From assembly GCA_018806985.1 (NCBI GenBank), contig JADANN010000038.1, forward strand, positions 122,277 through 186,276: a stretch of DNA of 64,000 nt, written 5' to 3'. The translations under genes and the position numbers were made by a program. This DNA is from Angiostrongylus vasorum (Eukaryota; Nematoda; Chromadorea; Rhabditida; Metastrongylidae). Below the pieces are notes generated by a model, which saw only the letters and a list, made by a program, of their open reading frames with translations, did not search any database and was not told where the DNA came from. Shown here in pieces: positions 22,801 to 31,511 of the stretch. The first letter of the stretch is position 1. Each line of letters begins with the position of its first letter.

Positions 22801-24392
22801 TAACTGGGTTCAGTGCTGATATGTGCTCCCCATACCAGTCCCGTTGACGGGTGATTGTTGATGGCCCTGATCGATAGAACTAGCTGAGAAATAGGCGAAA
22901 CGAAGGACCCGCATGGTGTGGTGGTGAACGCGTTACTCCCCGGAAAGGACAATAGCGCGTTCGTTCCCCACCTTAGGCACCTGTGGTCCAAAGTTTTGCA
23001 AACATCTCAGCAACGTTGTGATCTTTAATACTGCTTACGCAGCAAGCAAGTTGCAGACGCATACGTTAAGGCAGGAAGAATCGTGAAGTCGAAAAGATTT
23101 GCACGGAGGCGGGTGCTCTGTGTTGTTCTCACTACATCATCGACGTACTTGAAAGCTCTAAAAGCCGCTCGCTTCCTCTTGCTCAACTGTGGAACCACGT
23201 CGTTCATCATGTTGTTTTCCAGACTTAGCTAGACGTAACTGGAGCAGTCGGAGGTGTTTGTTCCTTTGAGCGTGAATAGGGCATACGAAACCAATCAGTT
23301 CCTCGTGAACATTGTTTTTGTGAAATTCAGTCGAGGACCAATCTTTCCACAGGCGTTATCAAAGTCAGCAAGCATTTGTTCCACGTGGCTAATGTTTGGT
23401 GCTACAAGAACGATGCCATCAGTAAAGCGATGATGATGTAATTGTTGACTATCGATTCTCACTTCCATGTTGTCCATACCTAGTGGTCACACTACGTTTT
23501 CGATGGTTACGTAAATATTGGGCGGTGTTGGCTGTATATAATGCAATACCACTAAATAGAAAGTGAATTTCTGAAGTCGTTTGTTTCTGGAGTCAGAGAG
23601 ATTGCGACTCATCTGGATATTCGGCCACCTACGAAGTCTTCCCTTCTTCTTTTACCATGGTACGGAACGAAGTGGGCTTTGCTCCTGATAGGAAACAAGG
23701 ATTTATATCATCTTAGCACAATGCCGACTTAGGTTCAATTTCGCAACCAATTTTCGTCATAATTTTGAAAATGTAGCTGAGATCTTACATTAAAAAATTG
23801 GTTATAATTATTATACAGGGTCCAGCATCCGACACTACTTGTATTTATCACAGCACTTCCTGCTCTTGATTCATTTTCTCGTTCCCTGCGTCTACCACAA
23901 ACATCGTATCACTTGCTCGTGTGTTCTTCTACTGCTGAGTATTTTAGGTTTTCTTTATGAATGTCGTTTATTGCTGGTTGAATCGATTTTCCCTCGTGTT
24001 TTGTGATAAACTGGCGCCATTTTTTTTGTGGATTGGAGGGAGCTAGCTGATCCCAGAGTAGACTGGTACAAAAGTTCCTGACCCCTGGGAGATGGAAGGA
24101 TTGGTGGTTACAGAGCGGAGTCGAAATATTTCCTTCCTCGTACTATGCAGTATCACCGCTTGACTTTTTGTAAAGTCGTATAGTCCGAAAAGAACAATTA
24201 TTCTACCGCTTCTAACAATGTCTTTAACTTCAGTTATTCTACTTTTTAGGCTTATCGTACGAGGAATATCAGCCCAAATGGTTCCAAAAGACTCAGGACG
24301 AACTTACTGGGACGCTCATTCATAAGTATCTCGGGGAATACTGGGAAAAGAAAGCATTAGGCGACTGGTCGAATTGTCCGGAAATATTTTGA
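1569..24392 (+). CDS. OSBP: Oxysterol-binding protein (OSBP1-class ORP), 18 exons
   Basis: Lipid-transfer protein that exchanges sterol for PI4P at ER-Golgi contacts (family knowledge). Exons read by eye: 1569-1744, 2119-2220, 4039-4111, 5389-5521, 5935-6051, 9036-9121, 9331-9465, 9935-10019, 10173-10242, 17629-17884, 18167-18253, about 18383-18539, 18687-18857, 19752-19898, 20224-20394, 21194-21317, 21836-21933, 24250-24392. Order: basic Ser-rich N-terminus, PH domain, coiled-coil middle, FFAT-like motif, ORD. The total is about 776 codons, close to human OSBP (807 aa). The nearest C. elegans counterpart is probably obr-1. The chosen start is an ATG 6 nt after a CTGCAG acceptor; ATG at 1677 is an alternative. 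The intron after exon 13 begins with GC. Exons 12, 15 and 16 each need a 1-nt correction to stay in frame. Identity is secure; the first exon is less so. Confidence 0.9.
2650..2692. repeat. GTGTGTAT minisatellite
   Basis: Three to four imperfect TGTGTATG units in OSBP intron 2. Confidence 0.75.
2880..3295 (+). other. Coding-like stretch with two in-frame stops
   Basis: One frame reads [20 protein letters not shown] and [15 protein letters not shown], a TGA at 3099-3101, then [20 protein letters not shown] and [16 protein letters not shown], and DPPSSES. The composition is protein-like. No family recognised. It may be a decayed exon or element fragment within OSBP intron 2. Confidence 0.3.
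4818..5200 (+). repeat. S2 SINE copy
   Basis: tRNA-like head CTGGTGCAGTGATTATGATG with B-box-like CGGTTCGATACCGCTC, shared core GGAGCCAGACTTGTCCGGGA, S2-specific AATCGACTGGAGCAGCGTTC, and an A-rich end. Confidence 0.78.
6290..6440 (+). mobile_element. Penelope-like 3' tail fragment
   Basis: GGCTCTGAAGAAGGCGATAA at 6366-6385 and the following GCC, CATCAGC and CGTGCTTG tracts match the tails of copies A and B read on their coding strand. No coding part is recognisable here. Orientation is opposite to the fragment at 7380-7850. Confidence 0.5.
6555..6780 (-). repeat. S4 SINE copy, degenerate
   Basis: CTCACTACACCATTGCTATA is a reversed A-box; AACGGTGCCATCAGCAATCA and ATCATCTGGGAAGCACAAAT match the accessory module at 48720-48800. 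Confidence 0.58.
7380..7850 (-). mobile_element. Penelope-like element fragment, GIY-YIG end
   Basis: The sequence runs parallel to 60060-60420: both contain TTTTACGC then CTGAYRTTTTCGA, a Cys-containing tract, and on the minus strand [12 protein letters not shown] in place of the GTVYLISC of copy B. Only the nuclease end is recognisable. It lies in intron 5 of OSBP. Confidence 0.65.
8435..8800 (+). repeat. S2 SINE copy
   Basis: Head GGTGGTAGTGGTGCGTTAAT, core GGTACCAGATTTGTCTGGGA, S2 body TTGACTCGAGCAGCATTCAA and end GTGAAAACGGGTCGTATAAA. Confidence 0.78.
10173..10242 (+). other. OSBP: FFAT-like VAP-binding motif exon of OSBP
   Basis: This 70-nt exon encodes [19 protein letters not shown]. 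The core EFHDAAE aligns with the FFAT consensus EFFDAxE that docks OSBP proteins on ER VAP. His replaces the second Phe, with acidic residues just upstream. It lies where FFAT occurs in OSBP, between the coiled-coil exons and the ORD. VAP binding is inferred. Confidence 0.65.
10425..10755 (+). repeat. R3 repeat copy
   Basis: CACTTGTTGTGCGGGCCCCA, then GGATCCTGGTATTGGTTTAC, GGGAGACCCTCCTGGGCGAT and GCAATGAAGCGTTGAGG. R3 has no tRNA-like head; its class is unknown. Confidence 0.75.
11490..11805 (-). repeat. S2 SINE copy
   Basis: Plus strand: CTGTGCGGATCCCAGTATTT at the tail side to ATCACTGCGCTATCACC, the reverse of an A-box, at the head. Confidence 0.7.
11890..12010 (-). repeat. S4 SINE fragment
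   Basis: Plus strand GGTTATTACACGGAATACAT, CATGTGCAGAACTCGGTACC, GCTTCGAACCCACGATTGAC; the reverse contains a GGTTCGAA B-box. Confidence 0.6.
13095..13365 (+). repeat. S2 SINE fragment
   Basis: Core CAACCAAGCATCTCACCGCA and GGTACCAAACTTGCCTGGGA, then AATTTTACCAGCATTCAACT. The tRNA-like head is missing. Confidence 0.6.
14680..14930 (+). repeat. S1 SINE copy with clear pol III boxes
   Basis: Head reads GTGTGGCGCAGTGGTTAGAG (A-box) and ATGGTTCGGTCCCGCG (B-box), followed by the shared core and the tail AAAGGCCAGATATGCATTCA. The A and B boxes show tRNA ancestry. Confidence 0.8.
15690..15800 (-). repeat. S2 SINE fragment
   Basis: CATGAATGCCGTTGAATGCT followed by GATCGATCGTGG and CTTGGAATCTGAGG matches the middle of minus-oriented S2 copies. 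Confidence 0.5.
15940..16330 (+). repeat. S2 SINE copy, degenerate
   Basis: GGTGATTATGATGGTAGTGT head, CATCATCTCTTCGATGTCAA, CCAGCATTGAACGACATTCA and CGCGGATGGCAG match S2 in order. Directly followed by an R3 copy. Confidence 0.6.
16335..16690 (+). repeat. R3 repeat copy with open frame
   Basis: Full-length R3 ending CGATGAGGCGCTAAACCG, followed by (TA)n. A 111-codon frame (16349-16684) is open throughout; similar frames occur in other R3 copies. Confidence 0.8.
16703..16830. repeat. (TA)n microsatellite
   Basis: Long uninterrupted TA tract with CGTATA interruptions, beginning about 15 nt after the R3 copy ends. Confidence 0.95.
17101..17232 (+). repeat. 66-bp tandem repeat, two units
   Basis: TACAAATCTTT recurs 66 nt later and both units end in AATTTTCTGGAG. 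The plus frame gives related 22-residue units ([11 protein letters not shown] and [12 protein letters not shown]), each closing NFLE. Confidence 0.7.
19033..19416 (+). pseudogene. Partial duplicate of the OSBP fingerprint exon
   Basis: From an AAG acceptor at 19051-19053 the sequence reads [16 protein letters not shown]. It resembles exon 13 ([16 protein letters not shown], starting 18687) at nucleotide level for about 45 nt, acceptor included. After that the similarity fades, but the frame stays open to a TAA at 19414-19416. Exon 12 ends in phase 0, so joining it to this segment would be in frame and would give a truncated ORD. It may be a decayed exon duplication or an alternative terminal exon. 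Confidence 0.5.
19955..20105 (+). repeat. S4 SINE copy
   Basis: A-box-like TCAATGGTGTAGTGGGTTAC, B-box-like CGGGTTTGATCTAGCC, then GTTTTGCAAATATCTCAGCA and the tail CGTCCTGTGAAAAATAATAA. Confidence 0.7.
21386..21625 (+). repeat. S1 SINE copy, degenerate
   Basis: A-box-like AGCGAAATGGTTAGAG head and tail AGCCAGATATGCATTCAATC; the middle is eroded. It lies in an OSBP intron. Confidence 0.5.
22145..23490 (-). mobile_element. RTE-type non-LTR retrotransposon remnant
   Basis: On the minus strand, 23295-23477 gives a reverse transcriptase piece ([20 protein letters not shown]), where the usual FADD box reads FTDG. Next, 23025-23210 gives [19 protein letters not shown] and [10 protein letters not shown]. 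Below the inserted repeats, 22145-22543 gives the C-terminus with RNDNQ-type residues [20 protein letters not shown]. The order matches RTE-like elements. It is inactive and interrupted by an S4 pair at 22544-23017. Confidence 0.8.
22544..23017. mobile_element. Inverted pair of S4 SINEs inserted in the RTE remnant
   Basis: Left arm (about 22565-22745) and right arm (about 22880-23017) are reverse complements: TTTGCAAAAC, the tract GGTGGGGAACGAACGCGC, and GCATGGTGTGGTGGTGAACG. The unit is bracketed by 15-bp direct repeats GTGATCTTTAATACT at 22529-22543 and 23018-23032, the expected target duplication. The two arms therefore probably arrived together. Confidence 0.75.
23825..24170 (-). repeat. 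S2 SINE copy
   Basis: Plus strand: TTATCACAGCACTTCCTGCT, TTTATGAATGTCGTTTATTG, CTGACCCCTGGGAGATGG, and a head ending GCAGTATCACCGC. In the last OSBP intron. Confidence 0.68.
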
Positions 24393-24430
24393 TCAGTTTA
24401 TTGTTAGATTTAATTGCTAATTCCATGTTT

Positions 24431-24436
24431 AATAAA
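24431..24436 (+). terminator. Polyadenylation signal of OSBP
   Basis: AATAAA lies 39 nt after the OSBP stop codon, a spacing typical of short nematode 3' UTRs. No other hexamer was noticed closer to the stop. Confidence 0.7.
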
Positions 24437-25049
24437 GTCAATTTAGCCAGACCTTCACTATCCGCCTTAACTAGAATAGACATTATTAGGCGACGAACTA
24501 TGGAGTAAACATGTTGCCTTGTAAACTCTCACCCTTATTGCTTGCTGTAAGACATCTCGGTAGGGTGTCGTAAACACTTAATAAACTGTTTCATAGAAGT
24601 CAGCCGTTTGTTTCGACATTTGTCATTGATGGCTTGGGCGTTGTTTCGGATGCTTTCATTTTGAGAGCTACAACTAGCTAAGTTTTCATAGGGGGCTTCT
24701 TTCTGTCTGTCATTTGTGTTCCTGTGTATTTGGTGTTGTTGTTGTCAGGTGGTTAACATCAGCAATCGAGATGTCACTTATCAATTTACCCAAGCATCTG
24801 GGAAAAGTTGTCGTTTTATATCTTTTTACGAATTGCTGAAAAACCTATTTACCATGAAGTAAAAACAGATAAGGCGTACTTTTAATACAATTGTATGCAA
24901 CGTGTAATGTGACCTAAAACATAAAAGAATTGTATACGTGTCTGCTTTGTTGTGGGGTTTTAGAATTTGCTTTTCTCACTTTGTTTCTTTTTTTCTTCTC
25001 AGTTTAATCCACAACATGAATTGCAAGTGGTAGACCGCATTTCGAATGC

Positions 25050-25325
25050 TTGTGTAGGGGAGTGGTCAGAGGCGCACTGCAACACACGCGGAGGTTCGAT
25101 ACGCCGCCGGGCCCACCAAGCCTACCATCACTGCGGGGTCGACAGATTGGTGCCAGACTTGTCTGGGAGGAGAGCAGCACTGGCTCGATGTATTGGTAGG
25201 ACACAGCGAATCATCGTAAAGGCCAGATGTACATTCAGTCACCTCCAACGATGCTTTAAGAAGTCGAATGGACGATACTTCTCTTAGTGATTGATCAGTA
25301 CAGGGAGCTTTGCCCTCTTATCCTT
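25050..25325 (+). repeat. S1 SINE copy
   Basis: Head TGTAGGGGAGTGGTCAGAGG, B-box GGAGGTTCGATACG, shared core GGTGCCAGACTTGTCTGGGA, and tail to CCTCTTATCCTTTAT. Just downstream of the OSBP 3' end. Confidence 0.8.
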
Positions 25326-25682
25326 TATACCGCTTTGGAAGATTTTATTAAGGAAATAAAACCATTATTAAAGGACTGATTTCGTTATAAATAACCTGTC
25401 TACAAATCCACTAAAGTCATAAAACACATACGAAATGAGTCCAGCAGTGTCTCTAAGTTACTTTACGACCATTAGTTTGTACTATGTAAATGCTTAGGAA
25501 GTTTATTTCTAAACCTGTATTGTACCAAGAGACTTTATGGCCACAACAGAGTGACACAAAATATGTACAAATTCGAGATTTCGAATCTAAAAACATTTGC
25601 TGGCACGGGTATGTATGGTTTTTTCGTAAAAGCTGGTCAGTGTCTAAATAATCCTTCTTAGCATGGCTGAGAGAGAAAAATC

Positions 25683-25805
25683 GCATGGTGTGGTGGTGAA
25701 TGCGTTAGCCCCGGAAAGGGTAATAGCGTGTTCGGTCGCCCTACCGCAGACACCAGCGATCCGGAGTTTTGCAAATATCTCAGCATCATTATGGTTATTA
25801 TCCTT
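25683..25805 (+). repeat. S4 SINE copy
   Basis: GCATGGTGTGGTGGTGAATG, GGAAAGGGTAATAGCGTGTT and GAGTTTTGCAAATATCTCAG: head, middle and tail of S4 in order. Confidence 0.7.
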
Positions 25806-26279
25806 TTTAGTTGATTGTAATCAAATGATCACTTGATCGATTGTGAAGACTTTTGAGGTAACGTTCATGCTTTTCTTCCTTGTTCAATAGAAAAAAAATC
25901 TAGATGCTACTGAGACATCTTTGTTCATTGATCATGCGATGCGGAGTTGGTAGATGAGAAAAACCGATCTTACACTGCTCTGACAATGATTCCGTCTACA
26001 TCATAACTACAGAAAGTATTTTACAATGCACACAAGCCGTAGATCTTTACGAGGTGTAAATAGTTTACTCAATACAACCATCTCTGTCACCTGTATCACT
26101 CAGTCCTGTTTCTAATAAAGTAACTCAACGAGCAAAGTGAACTCCATTCGTTTAACTGATGAGCAGAGCTTCTCAGTGGAATCCATTAGAATGGGAGGAA
26201 GAGAGAACGTTATACTTTTGGCAAGACAACAATCCTTTTTTACTAGGTTTGGCGAGAAGATAGCTATGGATAGTTCATC

Positions 26280-26440
26280 GTGCTCTACTTTGGTGGTGCA
26301 GAACTAGTCAGATGGGCTTCCTGAGAGAAATGTCGTTCTCACTGTTGGATTGGATGGCCATGCTGGGGATGATTCTATCCATACATAGGAGTACACTCTC
26401 AGAAATACACTCCAGCCAAAATGGAGCGGTAAACAATTTG
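26280..26440 (+). repeat. R3 repeat fragment, degenerate
   Basis: GGGCTTCCTGAGAGAAATGT, GCTGGGGATGATTCTATCCA and GGAGCGGTAAAC match the second half of R3. Confidence 0.5.
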
Positions 26441-26724
26441 GAAACGTTTATATAATAGTAGTAAATAAGAACAAAAAAAAACTGTAAAAAATTGGCCGAA
26501 AGTCATAATGGTTGAAATTTGCATGTAGATCATCTGCGGAACAGTTTCAAAAAGTTGCTTCCACTTGGGTAGTTCTGGGTAAAAACGTCACGACTTCACC
26601 TTTTTATCGTTGTATAGTGTTGGCGAAAAAGGCAGATACGAGACACGAGGGCTTCCAGCACAAGATGTCGCCGTCAGCGATCTCATTTCACATTACTTGG
26701 TACTTCAATACTTAAATACTTGGA

Positions 26725-27080
26725 CGGCCAGTTTTCACTGGTTGTGCGGGATCCAGCACAATTTACACTCGCTGGTTTAGCCATACTGTTTCCCTGGAGT
26801 CCCTAGGTCAGCCTGGCGAAAGTCTGCTCCAGGTCGTCACCACAAAGGCAGTCGCCGTTCTTGTGGATCAGAGATTTGCCACCATGCGACTAATTTGATA
26901 CCGGGACGGTGGTGGATCTTGGTATTGATTTGCTCTTGGCTGGACTTCCGGTTGGGAACGTCGGACTTCTTCTCAGATTGGAAGGTCCTGCTGGGGAATA
27001 GACTCCTCACTGTACATCACAACCCGACACCAAGGACACCTCCCAGCCACTATCAGGCGGTAAACTGTTGGGAGGCAGCT
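26725..27080 (+). repeat. R3 repeat copy
   Basis: TCACTGGTTGTGCGGGATCC to CAGCCACTATCAGGCGGTAA and ACTGTTGGGAGG, all R3 landmarks in order. Confidence 0.78.
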
Positions 27081-27506
27081 CATATTAAGGTTCATTTCTC
27101 ATCGTTAGAAAAAACTGGAACCATTTAACGATAGTCATAAATTGTCCTCGTACCATGAATGATGTCGATTTCATTAAAATGGAGACGTTTCGCACTGCTG
27201 ACTTTGTCCATTGCCGCTGATGAACCCCACCACTGATGAAGTCATCGGCCACTTAGGATATTCATATCACTGATAGAAAGAAGCAAGCCATACAGCAAAA
27301 ATCATGGTTTTCTGGATGCCAGCCGTACAATGTTAGCACCTCTCTGCCGACGATAAGAGGAACCAAGCAGTCGAAGACCGTTAAAGAACTGACGAATCTC
27401 AGTGTCGATGAGTATGTGCAGAGCTCAACGTGTTTGCTGGGAATTAGAATGGCGACTTTGTTACTTAATGTTTGCCAACTACGTAACGTGATGGTCATCA
27501 ACTGAG

Positions 27507-28022
27507 TTAAAAGCTGATGACGCTACTCGTATAATCCTGGCTGACATTGGGAAGAATAAGTTGACGCGGATGCATTCTAATCCAAAGTATCCAGAAAAAA
27601 ATCCAGCACACAGGAAATCGAACACCTACTCTTGTTAACGATGATGTGGAGCTAAACACCATAATGAAAAGGCTCAGAACGGCGAAAATGTGTACCTGGC
27701 GTAAATGCACCATTTTCTTCCAAATTGACGACTGTAAATCATTACTACTTCTAGCGCTAGACTTTCTGATTTTCATTGCTTTGAATTGTTGTATTTTGTA
27801 ATTTCTTTTATCTCTGCGTAACATTTCCACATTTTGGATAGAATATTTGCATTTCGTTTCCGTTTTTGACCCGCTTCGGGTGAGGGGTATCGGTCTCATT
27901 TTCGTTACTCGTCCGCTCGAAACTGTGATCAATTGCATTTTGCCTTTTTTTCCTCCTCTTAGTTTCCCACGTGATTCAGCTCTTATGAATTTTTGTCCCA
28001 GATTTTTGTAATTTCCTTTCAT
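27507..28022 (-). CDS. Unassigned 171-codon open frame
   Basis: Longest intergenic frame. The N-terminal half is rich in Lys and Arg; residues about 113-130 (IFAVLSLFIMVFSS) and 140-150 (CWIFFWILWI) are hydrophobic. I recognise no family. No splice signals or poly(A) signal support it, and the flanks are repeats, so a chance frame is quite possible. Confidence 0.15.
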   Translation of the reverse strand: MKGNYKNLGQKFIRAESRGKLRGGKKGKMQLITVSSGRVTKMRPIPLTRSGSKTETKCKYSIQNVEMLRRDKRNYKIQQFKAMKIRKSSARSSNDLQSSIWKKMVHLRQVHIFAVLSLFIMVFSSTSSLTRVGVRFPVCWIFFWILWIRMHPRQLILPNVSQDYTSSVISF

Positions 28023-28427
28023 GGTTGTCTTAGGAAGGGCAATATTTTAAGTCTATGGATTTAATCTGTTCGAATTATATTTCTGAATCTCATGGGTTCG
28101 AATCAGCATCGCTTTTTTTTCTGTTTGGATTGACCTTATAGTGATTGTTTTGTTCTTTTCTTCCCATGCGTGCATAATGAAATCTTCGTCTTTCTAATGA
28201 GATTGTCAGGTTTTCATTGCGCGTGGATTTCTCCTCATGCAATGAATCCAGTGTATCCCTTTACTATTTATTGCGTAACTACTTGTTGTCGGTCATACAT
28301 CCAAAAAAATTCTCTCCTAGACTTTTCGAGGGTTTATGAACTAACTTATATTAGTGTTTCTGACACACCAATTATTATTCATGCCATTAGTGCTACTACT
28401 GGTGTTGTCACACTTACTTGATACTTG

Positions 28428-28800
28428 AGTGGCCAGTCCTCACTGGTTGTGCGGACCCCAGCATAATCTCCATTTTTCGAGGATTTGCTGGTTAAGCCAT
28501 TGTGGTTCCCTGGAATCCCGAAGTCAACCTGGTCAAAGTGTGCCCCAGGTCTACACCACTACAGGCAATCGCAGCACTTGTGGATCAAAGGGAGATTTGC
28601 CACCGTGCGACTTTGATACCAAGACGGTGGTGGATTCTGGTATTGCTTTACTCTTAGCTAGGCTTCCTGATGGAAATGCCGGACTCTTTATCAGCTTGGG
28701 AGACCCCGCCAGGGGAGATGGATCCCCCGCTGTACATCGCAGTCCAACACCCAAGAACACCTCCCAGCCTCGATGAGGCGGTAAACCGTTTGGAGGTTGT
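28428..28800 (+). repeat. R3 repeat copy with open frame
   Basis: TGGTTGTGCGGACCCCAGCA at the left and CCTCGATGAGGCGGTAAACC at the right; followed within 20 nt by (TA)n. A 115-codon frame (28429-28776) is open. Confidence 0.82.
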
Positions 28801-28813
28801 CACACTATATTGT

Positions 28814-28817
<4 letters not shown>

Positions 28818-28881
<64 letters not shown>

Positions 28882-28898
28882 TATATGATATATATATA
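28818..28898. repeat. (TA)n microsatellite
   Basis: TA tract just after an R3 copy. Confidence 0.95.
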
Positions 28899-28954
28899 TG
28901 TGTATTGTTGATGTTATTATGATATGTATATATACTTATTTTTTTTAATTTTTT

Positions 28955-29320
28955 ATGACTCGTGTTCACGTCTGCTGTGCGGATCCCAGCGCTTCTCACA
29001 TTCCATTCATTTCCTTGCACCATTATCGACGAATGTCTTAAAACTTCTGCATGTGACTTCGACTGCTGCTTGAGGATTTTCATTTCATCGTGAATGTCGT
29101 AGAATGCTGGTCGAGTCGATTCTCCTTGGAGTCCCGAGATACCCAGGCTAGAGCGTTCCTAATTGGATTGCAGAGAGCCAATTTTTTTCACGGACAAGTG
29201 CGGTACCAATTCCCGGACCCCGGAGAGATGAGAGGCTCGGTTGACTCGGAGTGGAATCGAACTAAAATCATGATCGTGATGACCGACATCACTACCACTG
29301 TGCTATCCGCCACCTACATA
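28955..29320 (-). repeat. S2 SINE copy
   Basis: Plus strand: CGTGTTCACGTCTGCTGTGC, ATGTCGTAGAATGCTGGTCG, GCGGTACCAATTCCCGGACC, and a head ending ACCACTGTGCTATCCGC. Confidence 0.8.
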
Positions 29321-29890
29321 TATGTTCTATTAGTATTGTTTATGAACTCATTTTTCATCTGTCGGGAATCCTTTTTAGTAGTTTATTTGTACCTACTTGT
29401 TTTTTGGTTCCTTATTGTTCAACTCGATTTTTTAAAATTTCAAAAAAATATTTAGCTGTGACCTTTAAGTTCTTTTTTTAAACTAGTCCGACCTTTCCAT
29501 TATCTAATGGAATCTGAGTATTTTCGTTGCACAGTCACCTAGATTTGGTCAGCGGAGCATATTAAGTAATTGTCCCGAAATTACTTAGTTTATTCCAAAT
29601 TTTCTAGAGATCGTTTTGCATTTGAAATATTTGTCTTGGATGAAAACTGTTCAGAAATTTTCCCAGGAGGGTTACAGAACTTGGACTGCATTCTTTTTAC
29701 TTTTCATTTCGGTTGTTGAAAGAGAGCTATCAGAACTGGAAAAGAATGATTCGATGATTTTCAATGAATATACATTCTTCCGCTTCCAAAAAGTTTATTC
29801 GTAGGAAATTTGCAGTCTAACCTATTTCTTCGTTGCTTTTTTTTCCTTAGGCTTTTACAAAATTTGCTGTTATTTCTTCTATCGTATCCG

Positions 29891-29936
29891 TAATATTTTT
29901 AGGTATTACGGTCTGTGTTAAGTACATCTATCTGGA
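29891..29936 (+). promoter_or_regulatory. Possible trans-splice acceptor and 5' UTR of smg-6
   Basis: A T-rich tract ending ATTTTTAG (AG at 29901-29902) lies 34 nt before the smg-6 ATG. This fits a spliced-leader acceptor followed by a short 5' UTR. RNA evidence is not available here. Confidence 0.35.
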
Positions 29937-31475
29937 ATGGCAGATGGAGATGGGCAAGGCTGTTCTTCATCGGCTACCAGTACAACACGAACTCGAAAGG
30001 CTCGCCCTGATATTCAAATTTATCGCCCAGGTATGTCAGAACTTTTTAATGTCTTGGGGACTTTCTTCGGTAGTAGGAGCTTGATGAACATGTATATGTA
30101 AAGTATTCAACATTTCTTTGACGTTATACAACCCGACATCGCATTTATCACATTGTGGTGATCTCAGCACTTCCTGAAATCTTTTCGTTTCCTCGCATCC
30201 ACCACGCAACAAGGTGATCGAGCATTAGTATGCGAGTTTGACTGTTTTTGAAATTTTTTTCGTTTTCGTTAGGTACGTCGTTGAGGGCTGATGGGGTAAG
30301 TCCTTCCTGGTGTTAAAGGTAAGCCATGTTAATGGGTTGCCTCATGGGTTGAGGGAATCGACTTGTTACGGACGAGGCCGGTACCAATCTCCTGACACCA
30401 AAGGGTGAGAGGCTTACTGAGCCCAGCGCGTGGTCAAACCACTACCGCACTCGTGATGGCCGACATTACTACCATTGTGCACATGCGCCTATATATACAC
30501 TTGACACTTGAACTGCGCCCGTCCTCACTGGTTCTGCGAGCCCCAGCATAATCACCATTTTTCGGAGATTTGCTGGTTAAGCCAATGTGGTTGCCTGGAA
30601 TACCGAGGATGGCCTGGCCAAAGTCTGCTCCAGATCTTCACCACAACGACAGGCAGTCGCAGCCCTTGTGGATCACAAGAAGATTTGCCACCATGCGAGT
30701 TTGATACCAGGACGGTGGTGGATCCTGGTATTGGTTTACTCTTAGCTAGGCTTCCTGATGGAAACGTCGGTCTCCTACTCAACTTGGGAGACCTTGCCGA
30801 GGGGGACGAATGCCTCCGCTGTACATCGCAGTCCGACACCCAGCCACGATGAGGCGGTAAACCGTAGGCATATATACATGTGTATACATATATACATACA
30901 TATTCATATACAGGGACGGATAGCACAGTGGTGGTTATGTGCGTCATCACGAGCATGGTGCTTGTTCTTTTCCGCTCTGTGCCAACCAAGCCTGTCGTCC
31001 CCCCGGTGTCTGGAAATTGGTACAAGACTTGTCTGGGAAAAAAAGTCCCTCTTTGCAATCCAATGGGGAACGCTGCAGCCCGACTATCTCGGGACTCCAG
31101 GAAGAATCGACTCGACCAGCATTCTACGACATTCAGAATGAAATGGAAATCCTCAAGCATCAGTCGAAGCCACACGTAAAAGTCAAAAAGGTCGTCGTGG
31201 ACAATGGACGCGAGGAAGTGAGTCGAATGTAAGTTCTGGGATCTGCACAGTAGACGTGAAGATGGGTCAAATAAAATAAAAAGTAAAAAAGTATATATTC
31301 ATGTACGCGGTAGGTGGGAACAGTAAAAATAAAAGTAAAGTAAACTACTTATTCTCACCAACCGTCTTTGATGAGCTGAAACGAGGTTGTTCAACACGTA
31401 TTTTAGTTATACGGTCATACAAAAATGGTATACACGTATACATACGTATATATATATATATATATATATACATAC

Positions 31476-31511
<36 letters not shown>

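Larger units (their letters stand above)
17629..24392 (+). other. OSBP: ORD (sterol/PI4P-binding) exons of OSBP
   Basis: Exons 10-18 encode the lipid-binding domain. Readable landmarks are [20 protein letters not shown], then [33 protein letters not shown], and the family fingerprint split as [18 protein letters not shown] between exons 12 and 13. After these come [32 protein letters not shown], and a Lys/Glu-rich helix before the terminal DWSNCPEIF stop. The fingerprint His-His pair, which contacts PI4P phosphates in the family, is present. Confidence 0.9.
24455..29890. other. Intergenic region between OSBP and smg-6
   Basis: Apart from the listed repeats and the open frame at 27507-28022, the stretches 24455-25045, 25330-25680, 27085-28425 and 29325-29890 show nothing I can assign. 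Confidence 0.4.

Noticed and set aside
30552..31175. 207-codon minus-strand open frame
   Set aside because: It runs across an S2 SINE, a TATA-rich tract and an R3 repeat read backwards. It is a chance frame in repeats.
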